Counted from the first letter of the stretch, positions 15,392-22,998 are shown. The stretch is 32,704 nt of DNA from an uncultured Acidobacteriia bacterium (GCA_903882645.1 CAIRXZ010000280.1:1-32704); one strand, 5' to 3'. Notes: generated by a model from the letters alone, not told the origin. Translations and numbers: made by a program.

Positions 15392-15647
15392 GCGAGCGCA
15401 GATCGCTTTTGACCCGGAGACTCAGCGCCGGGCGCGCCGGCGCGCCAGCGATATGGGCGTGTCCCTCGCCGAATACGTCCGGCGCCTGGTGGCGCGCGAT
15501 CTCGCCGCCCCGCAACGCGCGGCCAATCCGGCGGCGGTCTTCGACCTGGGCGCTTCCGCCAGCTCGGATATTGCGGCGAACAAGGACGCCATGCTCGCGG
15601 AAGCGTTCACCTCAAACCGGCGCCAGCCGCGCCGGCGCATCGCATGA
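15384..15647 (+). CDS. vapB: Ribbon-helix-helix antitoxin of a VapBC pair
   Basis: 87 residues from ATG 15384 (a second ATG follows at once). The N-terminal part MSRAQIAFDPETQRRARRRASDMGVSLAEYVRRLVARDL is a standard ribbon-helix-helix: a short strand RAQIAF, helix DPETQRRARRRASDMG, turn, and helix SLAEYVRRLVARDL. The C-terminal half (AAVFDLGASASSDIAANKDAMLAEAF...) is the flexible part that would wrap the toxin, ending in a basic tail RRQPRRR. The stop overlaps the toxin start as ATGA, giving translational coupling. A palindrome covers the start codon and could be the operator. It is expected to bind and neutralise the downstream VapC and repress the operon. Confidence 0.85.
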   Translation: MMSRAQIAFDPETQRRARRRASDMGVSLAEYVRRLVARDLAAPQRAANPAAVFDLGASASSDIAANKDAMLAEAFTSNRRQPRRRIA

Positions 15648-16057
15648 GTCTCTTTGTCGATACCTCTGTCTGGTACGCCGCGGCGGACAAGTCGGAAGCC
15701 AGTAACTCGCGCGCGAAGGCGGTTCTCTCGGGGGGCGAGCCGCTGGTCACCACCGATCACATCTTAGTCGAGACATGGACGCTCATACGGTACCGGCTGG
15801 GCCGGCGTGCGGCCGAACGTTTCTGGGAAGCCCTGCGAGCCGGGGCTGCGGAGGTGGAAACCGTCGGGGTCGCGGACCTGGATGCCGCTTGGGAGATCGG
15901 AAAATCCTATCGCGACCAGGAGTTTTCGATCATCGACAGGACCAGCTTTGCTGTAATGCGGCGGCTCGGCATCGAGCGGGCGGCCTCCCTGGATGACGAT
16001 TTCGCGATCTTTCGCTTCGGACCAAATCGCCGCCAGGCTTTCACTGTGGTTCGTTGA
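15644..16057 (+). CDS. vapC: PIN-domain ribonuclease toxin VapC
   Basis: 137 residues. The PIN acidic residues are Asp6 (LFVDTSVWYA), Glu43 (ILVETWTLI), Asp98 (FSIIDRTSFAVMRRLG) and the Asp117-119 cluster (SLDDDFAIF). These form the Mg-dependent active site. The YRDQEFSIIDRTSFAVM segment is typical of VapC toxins that cleave tRNA or rRNA, but the target cannot be read from sequence. Length is normal, and all key residues are present, so it looks intact. It begins inside the stop of vapB. Nine bases after its stop lies the end of an ISAzo13-type element, which appears to have split a possible hairpin just downstream. Confidence 0.92.
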   Translation: MSLFVDTSVWYAAADKSEASNSRAKAVLSGGEPLVTTDHILVETWTLIRYRLGRRAAERFWEALRAGAAEVETVGVADLDAAWEIGKSYRDQEFSIIDRTSFAVMRRLGIERAASLDDDFAIFRFGPNRRQAFTVVR

Positions 16058-16065
16058 AACCCTTA

Positions 16066-17354
16066 GGCGTCGTAAATAAATAAGCTTTACAAGTAGGTTA
16101 GTTGCGGGGAAGGATCGTGTAGTTCCATTCGCCGTGGAATTTGTCGGGCTTCAGATTGACATGAGCGAACTCTTCGTCTGTGATCCTTCGCCCGACGGGG
16201 TACTTGCGGTGATCCAGCCGACAGGTCACTGTCAAGCCCTTGGCCGTCGTCGTTCCGGCGATCAGCCGCACCACCGTCTCATAATCGCGCAGCGGCTCGC
16301 CTCGCCAGTTGGACGAGATGAAAGAGAACAACCGGTGCTCCACCTTGTTCCATTTGCTCGTGCCCGGCGGGAAATGGCAAACCGCCAGCGTCAGCCCCGT
16401 CTGGTCGGCTAGGCCCTGCAACTCCCATTTCCACAGCCGCAGGCGCCAGCCGTTGCTGCCGCCGCCATCGGCGGTGATCAGCAACTGCCGCACGCGCGGA
16501 TACAGGCGGCGGCCCTCGGCGCGCCACCAACCGCGGATCGAAGCCACCGCGAACGCGCCCGTGTCGTGGTCTGTGCCCACGTTGACGAAGCCGGCGTTGC
16601 GCCCCAGGTCGTAGATCCCGTAGGGATACGCGCGGGGCACCTCTGGACCGGGAAAATCATGTCCGTTGACCTTGTCCGCCGTCCCTGTTTGACGCCACTG
16701 ACGGCCCTGGTTCTGGTAGTTGCCGATCAATTCCTTCTTCTTCGTGTCCACGGAAATGACGGGTTCGCCCGCCCGCAAAGCCTGTTTGACAGCGCGGTTG
16801 ATATACCGGAACTGCGCGTCACGATCAGGATGATCGCCCCCTTCTTCGGTCTTGCGGTTGCCCTGCAGGCTGTAGCCATCCTCCCGCAGGAGTTGGGTGA
16901 CCTTGGTGTGGCTGACCGGATGGTGCCGGGCTGTCAGTTCCGCCGCAAGCGTGCGGGCGCTCTTGCAGGTCCAGCGCAGGGGCGACCGCGGGTCGCCACG
17001 CGCCGTCGGCTCGACCATGCCGTCCAACGCGGGCGCCAGGCCGGGATCGTTGGACGTCAACGCGTGTCGTCCGCCGCCCTCGCGACGAACCCGGCCCGGG
17101 GCCAGCGGCGCGGCCTGCAATTCCTCGACGCCCTTGATCAACGTGACGCGCGACAGGCCGCAGGCGCGGCTGACCCGCGAAATGCCGCCATAACCCAGTT
17201 CCACGGCTTGGCTGGCGGCCACCAGGCGGCGGGCATGTTCGTCCAGATGCGGCCACATGCCAGCAAAGTACTGGGCGAGTTGGGCATCGGTGTCCATGCC
17301 CAACGTGATAACACATCAGGGTGGTAGATGTAAATGTTATTTATTTACGGTGCC
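16066..17354 (-). mobile_element. Complete ISAzo13-type insertion sequence
   Basis: About 1.29 kb. The left end reads GGCGTCGTAAATAAATAAG, and the right end, read inward on the other strand, GGCACCGTAAATAAATAAC. These are terminal inverted repeats with 16 of the first 18 bases matching and a further TTTACA in common. The trinucleotide TTA directly flanks both ends (16063-16065 and 17355-17357), fitting a 3-bp target duplication. It carries one transposase gene. With intact ends, target duplication and open reading frame, it looks recently inserted. The AT-rich ends contrast with the GC-rich surroundings. Confidence 0.88.
16098..17297 (-). CDS. ISAzo13 family transposase
   Basis: 399 residues from ATG 17297 (MDTDAQLAQYF); a TTG at 17303 would add two codons. 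The N-terminal third has a helix-turn-helix-like region (ISRVSRACGLSRVTLIKGVEEL). A second DNA-binding segment follows (TCKSARTLAAELTARHHPVSHTKVTQLLREDGYSLQGNRKTEEGGDHPDRDAQF), which is diagnostic of this family. The DDE catalytic residues, numbered from TTG 17303, are Asp186 (VISVDTKKKELIGNY), Asp279 (LLITADGGGSNG) and Glu322 (PGTSKWNKVEHRLFSFIS). The C-terminus contains TTAKGLTVTCRLD and ends WNYTILPRN. Length is normal and there is no frameshift, so it should be active. It lies fully within the inverted repeats of the element. Confidence 0.95.
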   Translation of the reverse strand: MDTDAQLAQYFAGMWPHLDEHARRLVAASQAVELGYGGISRVSRACGLSRVTLIKGVEELQAAPLAPGRVRREGGGRHALTSNDPGLAPALDGMVEPTARGDPRSPLRWTCKSARTLAAELTARHHPVSHTKVTQLLREDGYSLQGNRKTEEGGDHPDRDAQFRYINRAVKQALRAGEPVISVDTKKKELIGNYQNQGRQWRQTGTADKVNGHDFPGPEVPRAYPYGIYDLGRNAGFVNVGTDHDTGAFAVASIRGWWRAEGRRLYPRVRQLLITADGGGSNGWRLRLWKWELQGLADQTGLTLAVCHFPPGTSKWNKVEHRLFSFISSNWRGEPLRDYETVVRLIAGTTTAKGLTVTCRLDHRKYPVGRRITDEEFAHVNLKPDKFHGEWNYTILPRN

Positions 17355-17446
17355 TTACGCCGGCCGGTTCAACCCCAAATCGGGGCGTTTGCGTGTCAAC
17401 TTGGATGAAATCCCGTTTGAGCGACGTGCTTATTCTTTCCGTTCCT

Positions 17447-17773
17447 TCAGCCCTGTGCAGCCTTTGGGTGCACGTGCCGTGTTCCCAGAGCCGCCGCCAA
17501 TGCCCCGGCGAAACACCCAACGCAGCCGGAAAGCAGCATTGCGAGCGCCGTGGACGATTGCCCCCCGGCCGCGATGATTAGGCGCCAGGCCAGCAATGTC
17601 GCGACCATGGCGACGAGAAACGGCCAATTCGCGCGGAACGTCCGGCCGCTCTTTCGAGCGAGGAGGAACTGGCAGACCGCGAGATATAGAGCCAAGGCAA
17701 CGCATCCGGCTAAGGTTTCCTTCAGGGAGTTCCTCCCGTGCACCTCAAAAGGTTCCGCTCCAATGATATACAC
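17447..17773 (-). CDS. Small hypothetical membrane protein
   Basis: 108 residues from GTG 17773. Three hydrophobic segments are visible: TLAGCVALALYLAVCQFLLA, WPFLVAMVATLLAWRLIIAAG and ALAMLLSGCVGCFAGALAAALG. They are separated by basic loops (RKSGRTFRAN, then a short loop), as expected for a three-helix inner-membrane protein. No family is recognised. Base composition of the neighbourhood is somewhat lower in GC than its surroundings. It is close to the insertion sequence and downstream of the methyltransferase block on the same strand, 158 nt after its last gene. It could be a real gene or a fragment; overlapping frames on the other strand look like noise. Confidence 0.4.
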   Translation of the reverse strand: MYIIGAEPFEVHGRNSLKETLAGCVALALYLAVCQFLLARKSGRTFRANWPFLVAMVATLLAWRLIIAAGGQSSTALAMLLSGCVGCFAGALAAALGTRHVHPKAAQG

Positions 17774-17931
17774 GAAAGGCGAAAGAACCCCGGAATAACG
17801 GATTTCCCAACTTTGATCAAAGCGTCCGCCAATTCAAGTTCTCCAGATCTGAAAAAGAGAATATCGGAAAAGTCGCCCCAAGCGGGTTTCGATGGGTCTG
17901 GCCCACCCCTTTCAGGTCGCGCGGCTCCCGC

Positions 17932-19359
17932 TCAGAAACTCAGCAGCACGTGCCAGATGTACAGGTACGCGAGGCCCTCGATGTCGTCCCAGACGCGGCG
18001 CACCAGCGCGGCGTCGCCGCATATGGAAGGCAACTCCAGCGCCTTGCGCTCGAACGGCAAGCATACGCCCGGAGGGATCTTGGCCGCGGCGGCCCACGCC
18101 GGCAGGCCCGGCGCGGCGCGAACCGGCGCGTCCGGATGCCGGGGCGACGGCGCCGAGGGGGAACGGTACGCCCCGTATTCGCGCGCGGCATCGGTCATGG
18201 CCTTGAGGTTCTCGATGGACGCGTCGTTCTGCATGATGGCGCTGGCGTCCATGATGTAACCGCCCTCGGCGCCGATGGTCTCGATGAGCTTGCGGCAGTG
18301 CGCCTTGACCTCTTCGGGTTTCCCGAAAGCCAGCAGGGTGTTCGGAACGCCGCCGCTCAGGCAGAACCGGCCGCCCAGCGCGCGATGGGCCTCGGCGGGG
18401 TCACCGCGGTCGATGTGGTAAATCACGCTTCCCGCCGGAAGCTTCGCGAATTCCGCGAGGTGCGCGTCCCACTTGCCTTCGGCGTACATCAGCACCTGGT
18501 TCCCTTGCGCCCACAGCGCGTCGAAGATCGGCTTGAGGGTCGGCCAATAGATGGTTTCAAAATGGCGCCTCGAAATGAACGGCGTGCAGCCCCGGTGCAT
18601 CCAGATGGGAATTGGAACCAGCTTCAGCGGGTCGGCGCCGGTAAGCGCGAGATAGCCGAGATGAGGCATGAGGGCTTGGCACGCGCGCAGCACCTTATCG
18701 GGAATCTCCATCAGGTCGAAGGCGAGGGCCATATATCCGCGGAGCTTGTCGCCCAGGATGTCGAGGGGCGCTTTCAACATGCCGCAGATGGCCGAAACCG
18801 TGCCGCATTCGGAGCGCATGCGCTCCACCTGGGGGCCGAAGGCGTGGAAGTAATCGAGCATCGCCATCCCGCCCTTCACGAAAGACAGGTTGTTGCGGTA
18901 GGTCACGGGCTGGCTCTTAGCGGTCACCTCGCCGCTGACGCGCGGCAGCCACGTCTCGTAAAGAAAGCGCGTGGGATCTGCGATCAGCTCGTCGTACTCC
19001 TGGCGCTTCATGAAGGCCTGCTCTTCGGCCGGCTCGCGGTACTGAAACGCGACGTCCGGCGCGACGTCGATGCCGGGGACGCCGTAGTAGCGCAACCCGA
19101 TGGCCTGGGTGAGGCCGGTCCACACATAGACCATGTTGGGAACGGCCGCGTCCCAATCGAAATCGCGGCAGCAGCGCAGCACGGCCTCGAACGCGCAGCG
19201 GTAGTCGTGAGTCACTTGCTGGCACGTGAAGCCGGCGTACTTGGCGGTGATCTCGGCCGCGAACGGGCGAATGGGCACGCGTTCCGGCTGCCCGTTGCGC
19301 ATGGCCGTCACGTAGCGATTCAGTCTTTCGCCATAGAGCGCTTCGATATCGGTTCGCAT
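17932..19359 (-). CDS. Uroporphyrinogen-decarboxylase-family methyltransferase
   Basis: 475 residues from ATG 19359 (MRTDIEALYGERLNRYVTAMRNGQPERVPIRPF). The open frame runs further upstream, but that part is repeat DNA. The start is typical of the MtaA/CmuA/MtvB side of the UroD family: RxxxAxxxxxPDRVP. Further blocks are AEITAKYAG and VPIPIWMHRGCTPFISRRHFETIYWPTLK, then VLMYAEGKWDAHLAEFAKLPAG, YHIDRGDPAEA, and FCLSGGVPNTLLAFGKPEEVKAHCRKLI. Possible metal ligands are Glu294, His300 and Cys333, but the His-x-Cys...Cys zinc pattern of MtaA is not obvious. A 75-residue C-terminal extension (after YGAYRSPSAP) is unusual. With the corrinoid protein and RACo upstream, a role in moving a methyl group to or from cobalamin is far likelier than haem synthesis. 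The substrate is unknown. Confidence 0.85.
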   Translation of the reverse strand: MRTDIEALYGERLNRYVTAMRNGQPERVPIRPFAAEITAKYAGFTCQQVTHDYRCAFEAVLRCCRDFDWDAAVPNMVYVWTGLTQAIGLRYYGVPGIDVAPDVAFQYREPAEEQAFMKRQEYDELIADPTRFLYETWLPRVSGEVTAKSQPVTYRNNLSFVKGGMAMLDYFHAFGPQVERMRSECGTVSAICGMLKAPLDILGDKLRGYMALAFDLMEIPDKVLRACQALMPHLGYLALTGADPLKLVPIPIWMHRGCTPFISRRHFETIYWPTLKPIFDALWAQGNQVLMYAEGKWDAHLAEFAKLPAGSVIYHIDRGDPAEAHRALGGRFCLSGGVPNTLLAFGKPEEVKAHCRKLIETIGAEGGYIMDASAIMQNDASIENLKAMTDAAREYGAYRSPSAPSPRHPDAPVRAAPGLPAWAAAAKIPPGVCLPFERKALELPSICGDAALVRRVWDDIEGLAYLYIWHVLLSF

Positions 19360-19363
19360 AAAT

Positions 19364-19375
19364 CTCACTAGTGAG
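19364..19375. promoter_or_regulatory. 12-bp palindrome just upstream of the UroD-family gene
   Basis: CTCACTAGTGAG is perfectly symmetric and ends 5 nt before the ATG at 19359. It could be an operator or a small hairpin affecting ribosome access. No second copy was found in the window. Confidence 0.35.
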
Positions 19376-19404
19376 GTCTTCGACTTCAACAGACCAGACA
19401 GTTC

Positions 19405-19604
19405 ACCGCTGAGGCGCGGAGACGCCGAGAGGAACCAAGGCTGGGACTCTGCGCCCTCGGCTCCCTCCGCGCTCCGTCCCCGTTTCCCGAACAACCCACC
19501 TCGAACACATTCCGTGTCCTTTCTTCCCCGGTTCGCGCGCCGAGCAAGCAGAGGACGCGGAGATGGAATCCCTTTAAGACTCGGCGTCTCTGCGTCTCGG
19601 CGGT
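19405..19604. repeat. Inverted-repeat element between the RACo and UroD-family genes
   Basis: ACCGCTGAGGCGCGGAGACG... at 19405-19430 is nearly complementary (about 23 of 26) to the stretch GACTCGGCGTCTCTGCGTCT... at 19578-19604. A third related piece, AGAGGACGCGGAGATGG, lies at about 19549-19565. These CxGAGGCGCGGAGACGC motifs look like the dispersed repeat I know from many environmental genomes. The whole 268-bp gap 19360-19627 has no convincing gene. Confidence 0.6.
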
Positions 19605-19627
19605 ATATCCAAACGTGTCACCTTTGT

Positions 19628-21136
19628 TCAAATCCCGATCCGATCAGACATTCCGAATGCCAGGCAATTCACAAAGGTTTCCTCGAAGCCGGCCTCCGAT
19701 GCCAGCGCGACGTGCTCGGCCCGGCCGCGGATGCCCGCGATCCATCGCTCGCGCCGGGACGGGGAGAGCAGCGCCATTTTCACGCCGCGGAGCGAAGCGT
19801 TGCCGGCAGGCCTGACAAGCGAGGCCGGCGTTTCCAGCATCCCGATTCGGCGCGCGCTTTCGGCGTTGAGGTAATTCCCGAAAGCGCCCGCCAAGTGCAC
19901 CGCGCCGAGATCGCCGGCCCGTGCGCCCCAGCGCTTCAGGAGTAGGCGCAGGCCGGCGGCGATGGCCCCCTTGGCGAACTGCAGCTCGCGTATGTCGGCC
20001 TGAGTGACGACGACCGGCGGAACAAGGGGAAACTCGCGGGCGCCGTCCGCCAATCGCCCGTTAGGAAGGATCTGCCCCAGATCCAATCCCACCGCCACCG
20101 CGTCCACCAGGCCGCTGCCGCAGATGCCGCGCGGCGCCGATTCACCGATGACGCGGCATTCCAGGCGGCCATCGCGGGCCACGACGTGCGCCACCGCGCC
20201 GGACGCTGCGCGCATGCCCATGCGGATACGTCCGGCTTCAAAAGCGGGTCCCGCGGCGGTAGAGGCGCACAGCAGCCCGCGGCCGTCCCCCACCACAATC
20301 TCGCCGTTGGTCCCCAAATCGATGAGCGCGGACAGCGGGTTGCTTTCACCGATCCCAGTGGCAAGGATGCCGGCCAGAATGTCGCTGCCGACGAAGCCTC
20401 CGAGGCACGGCAAAAAGCGGACTACCGCGCTATCCGGCAGATCCCAGCCAAGCTCCCGCGGCGTGAACCGGCGCTCGCCGCCCGCGGCGGTTTGGAATGG
20501 CGCTTGGGCGAGGGGCGCCACGTCGATCCCGCTGAACATGTGGTGCATCACGGTGTTGCCGGCCAGCATCGCCAGGCGCACCGATTCGCGCCGCGGCATC
20601 GCGCGGATCAGCTCGCCGAGGCCCTCGCGGATCGCCGCGGTGAGCCGCCCGGCGCCGCCGGAAATGGCGTACTGCACGCGGCTCATCACGTCGGCGCCGT
20701 AAGCCGCCTGCGGATTGAGCGCCGTCTTAACGGCCAGGATCGCGCCGGTTTCGAGATCCAGCATTTGCGCGGCCAGCGTGGTCGTGCCGAGGTCGATGGC
20801 GATCCCGCAGCCTTCGGCCGGCTCGAACGCGAATGTGGAATCGTCGCCCAGAACCGGCATCTCCCACTGCGCGACCTCCAGTGTCAGAGCCGATTCCACG
20901 CGGCCGCGGCACGCCAGGCGCCACCCTGACGCAAGCTCCTCGCGAGTGAACGCCTCCTCCATCTCCGGCGTCACCGCGAGCACGCCCTCGATCACGCGGA
21001 CCCGGCAGCCGCGGCACGCACCCGCGCCTCCGCACGGGAACTCCACGCCGTGAGGCGAGAGCGCCGCCTCAAGCGAAGCGCCGCGCTCCACTTCCAGGCT
21101 TGTAGCCAGCGGAACGAGATCGACGCGGTAGCGCAT
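19628..21136 (-). CDS. RACo-type corrinoid activation protein (2Fe-2S ferredoxin plus ASKHA ATPase)
   Basis: 502 residues. Residues 1-85 are a plant-type ferredoxin domain with Cys35-x5-Cys41-xx-Cys44 (CGGAGACRGC) and Cys76 (WRLACRG), the four ligands of a 2Fe-2S cluster. The linker leads to an actin-like ATPase core with CGIAIDLGTTTLAAQMLDLETG (about 110-131) and ALIDLGTNGEIVVG as phosphate loops. The middle and end carry the family blocks AGNTVMHHMFSGIDVAPLAQAPF, GGFVGSDILAG, GICGSGLVDAVA and HLAGAFGNYLN. In acetogens and methylotrophs RACo uses ATP and an electron to reduce inactive Co(II) cobalamin to Co(I). It belongs with the corrinoid protein encoded upstream on the same strand. Length is slightly below the 600-640 residues of classical RACo. 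Confidence 0.93.
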   Translation of the reverse strand: MRYRVDLVPLATSLEVERGASLEAALSPHGVEFPCGGAGACRGCRVRVIEGVLAVTPEMEEAFTREELASGWRLACRGRVESALTLEVAQWEMPVLGDDSTFAFEPAEGCGIAIDLGTTTLAAQMLDLETGAILAVKTALNPQAAYGADVMSRVQYAISGGAGRLTAAIREGLGELIRAMPRRESVRLAMLAGNTVMHHMFSGIDVAPLAQAPFQTAAGGERRFTPRELGWDLPDSAVVRFLPCLGGFVGSDILAGILATGIGESNPLSALIDLGTNGEIVVGDGRGLLCASTAAGPAFEAGRIRMGMRAASGAVAHVVARDGRLECRVIGESAPRGICGSGLVDAVAVGLDLGQILPNGRLADGAREFPLVPPVVVTQADIRELQFAKGAIAAGLRLLLKRWGARAGDLGAVHLAGAFGNYLNAESARRIGMLETPASLVRPAGNASLRGVKMALLSPSRRERWIAGIRGRAEHVALASEAGFEETFVNCLAFGMSDRIGI

Positions 21137-21318
21137 CAGTCACCCGGCGTTGCCGTGGAGCGAGCCTTCGGCTTGCAATGCCGCCATTCCTGGCGGCATC
21201 CTCTCAACCGCGTGCAGATGCCCGCAAGAAAGCGGGCATGGCAGGCTGGAGGCCCACTCCACGGAATGCCGACGAGGGCGTCGGCCGCGGACCAGGGGGT
21301 CCGCCCCACCTGAACTCC
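21137..21318. repeat. Array of hairpins between the DUF1638 and RACo genes
   Basis: No gene. The perfect or near-perfect hairpins are ATGCCGCCA/TGGCGGCAT (21178-21199, loop TTCC), ATGCCCGC/GCGGGCAT (21218-21239), GCCGAC/GTCGGC (21268-21285) and GCGGACC/GGTCCGC (21287-21304, loop AGGG). On the minus strand the last is GTGGGGCGGACC-CCCT-GGTCCGC, a member of the dispersed GTGGGGC family. It may act as an attenuator, mRNA-stability element or mobile repeat. Confidence 0.75.
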
Positions 21319-22065
21319 TCATGGCAGCGGCTCCTTGCCGATGACGGCGCCATCGTAGACGGCCTTCACGCGCCAACCCGGCGGCACAACCAGGAAATCG
21401 TCCTCATCCCAACCGCCCGCCACCAGCCTTTCGAAAAGCCCCAAATCGCCGGCGATGGATTCGAATGTCCATCCGCGATGGGCCGCCTCGGCGCGCGCTT
21501 GTTCCTCGAAGCGTCCGTCCGGCTCGAGGCCGGTGGCGATGTAGGTCAACTGACGGTACTGGCGTTCGTATGCGTGCAACTGCTCGTACAGATAGCGGCC
21601 GTTGTCCTCGCCGTAGCGCCCGATCAACTCGTCGAGCGCGAAGCCGGCGCCGGTTTTGTCGCGAACTACCTGCAGGGTGGGCTGCTCCAGATTTCCGCCG
21701 CGCTCGATCCAGCCGGTCGAACGGAAATACACGCCGGGGTTGCCCTCGAAGTACCGCAGATAGCGTTCGCGGCTGCCCATGAGCAAGGCGATGCAATCGT
21801 GAGCGCGGGGGATCACCAATGGAATCGCGCGGCTCGCGAGGCCTGCGAGGCCGTTGCCGCACAGCGCGTAACCAAAGAGAATCGCCTCGTATTGCGCGGG
21901 ATCCACGGCGTCGGCGATCTCCTGCAGCCGGGCCAGCATGGCGGCGCCGCCCAGATCGTGGAGGCCCTTTGGCAGGAACTCGAGATCCACCTGGTGCGGG
22001 GACCGGGCGGCCGCCGCGCACATCTCGCGGTGCAGGACCTCGCACGCAATCAGTTTCAGCCGCAC
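21319..22065 (-). CDS. DUF1638 domain protein
   Basis: 248 residues from GTG 22065 (VRLKLIACEVLHREMC), which overlaps the end of the methyltransferase gene by 10 nt; the longer open frame runs antiphase over that gene and is not real. Family traits are the opening IACEVLHREM, LGGAAMLARLQEIADAV, ILFGYALCGNGLAGL, IPRAHDCIALLMGSRERYLRYF and TPGVYFRSTGW-like NPGVYFRSTGWIERG. The Cys and His residues in LxACEV, YALCGNG and RAHDCIALL are conserved in my memory of the family and could bind a metal. The C-terminus ends VVPPGWRVKAVYDG. DUF1638 has no established function but often accompanies corrinoid methyltransferase genes, as here. The tight overlap suggests it works in the same pathway. Confidence 0.85.
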   Translation of the reverse strand: MRLKLIACEVLHREMCAAAARSPHQVDLEFLPKGLHDLGGAAMLARLQEIADAVDPAQYEAILFGYALCGNGLAGLASRAIPLVIPRAHDCIALLMGSRERYLRYFEGNPGVYFRSTGWIERGGNLEQPTLQVVRDKTGAGFALDELIGRYGEDNGRYLYEQLHAYERQYRQLTYIATGLEPDGRFEEQARAEAAHRGWTFESIAGDLGLFERLVAGGWDEDDFLVVPPGWRVKAVYDGAVIGKEPLP

Positions 22066-22931
22066 AGGCCCGCCAATGCGCGCGCCGCGGCCCGTATGAA
22101 CTCGGGGCTGGTTCCGCAACAGCCGCCAACGAAAGCCGCGCCCGCCTCGACGAGCGCCGGAACGAAGGACGCGAACCGCTCCGGGCTGGTCCGATACGCC
22201 GGGCGGCCTTCCACCATTTCCGGGAGGCCCGCGTTGGGCTTGATCCACAGCGGGAGCGGCGTTGCCGCGCGTAGCCGCGCGCATACCGGCACGTACTCGG
22301 CAATGCCCACGCCGCAATTGGCTCCCACACAGGCGGCGCCCTCATCGGTCATGCGCCGGGCGGCCTGCTCCGGCGTAACGCCCATCATCGTGCGGTCCTT
22401 GTTCTTGCCGCTCTCGAAAGCGAAGGAGACAAACACGGGCAGGCCGGTTCGGCGCGCGGCGGCAAGCCCGAGCGAGGCCTCGGCAAGGTCGCTCATGGTT
22501 TCGAACAGGAGCGCATCCGCTCCGCCCGCCGCCAGAGCCTCGGCCTGTTCGGCGTAAGCCGCCGAGACTTCCTCCTCGCCGATTTCCCCCAAAACCAGCA
22601 TCTTTCCGGTCGGTCCCATGGATGCGAACACCAGGGCGCGGCCGCGCGCCGCCTCGCGCGCAATGCGCGTTCCCGCCCGGTTGATGGCTTCGAGCTCGCC
22701 GGCCAAGCCGTACTGGCCGAGCGCCACGCGATTGGCGCGAAACGTGTTGGTCAGGATGACGCGGCTGCCGGCTTCCACGTAGGCGCCGGCCACTTGGCCG
22801 ACGCGCTCGGGATGGAGCAGATTCCACTGGTCGGGGCACTCGCCGCCAGAAGGGCCGAGCTGCTGCAATTGAGTGCCCAAGGCCCCATCGGTCAGCACAG
22901 GAGCGGAGGCCATCAGGTCAAGTATGTTCAT
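22056..22931 (-). CDS. Homocysteine S-methyltransferase family protein
   Basis: 291 residues from ATG 22931 (MNILDLMASAPVLTDGALGT); the open frame upstream runs through repeat DNA. It is a TIM-barrel zinc methyltransferase of the MmuM/BHMT/MetH N-terminal type. The zinc ligands are Cys206 (GANCGVG) and Cys271-Cys272 (VGGCCGTSPEFIR). LTDGALGTQLQ and TNTFRANRVALGQYGL are the standard opening blocks. This fold catalyses methyl transfer to homocysteine, or, in MetH, from methyl-cobalamin via a partner. The corrinoid protein encoded just upstream would be that partner. The free-standing arrangement (methyltransferase and B12 protein on separate chains) differs from MetH. It overlaps the DUF1638 gene and follows the corrinoid gene after 67 nt that hold one hairpin. 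Confidence 0.93.
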   Translation of the reverse strand: MNILDLMASAPVLTDGALGTQLQQLGPSGGECPDQWNLLHPERVGQVAGAYVEAGSRVILTNTFRANRVALGQYGLAGELEAINRAGTRIAREAARGRALVFASMGPTGKMLVLGEIGEEEVSAAYAEQAEALAAGGADALLFETMSDLAEASLGLAAARRTGLPVFVSFAFESGKNKDRTMMGVTPEQAARRMTDEGAACVGANCGVGIAEYVPVCARLRAATPLPLWIKPNAGLPEMVEGRPAYRTSPERFASFVPALVEAGAAFVGGCCGTSPEFIRAAARALAGLCG

Positions 22932-22970
22932 GCCACCACCAACTTTAGAGCTGCCGCTGCGAAGAAAGAA

Positions 22971-22990
22971 GGCAGACCAGGAGGTCCGCC
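22971..22990. repeat. GTGGGGC-family hairpin between methyltransferase and corrinoid genes
   Basis: GGCAGACC and GGTCCGCC pair across AGGA with one mismatch. On the minus strand it reads GTGCGGCGGACC-TCCT-GGTCTGCC, matching the consensus seen at 21287 and 23779. Confidence 0.6.
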
Positions 22991-22998
22991 GCACCGAT

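Noticed and set aside
17364-17390. GGTTCAACCCC resembling a tRNA T-arm
   Set aside because: No acceptor, D or anticodon arms can be drawn around it; it is better explained as half of the inverted repeat split by the insertion sequence.
17950-19371. 473-codon plus-strand frame across the UroD-family gene
   Set aside because: No recognisable domain; the opposite strand encodes a clear UroD-family protein in conserved gene context.
19360-19494. N-terminal extension of the UroD-family protein
   Set aside because: The extra codons lie in repeat DNA (EGAEGAES-type translation), and UroD-family proteins start near the MRTDIEAL segment.
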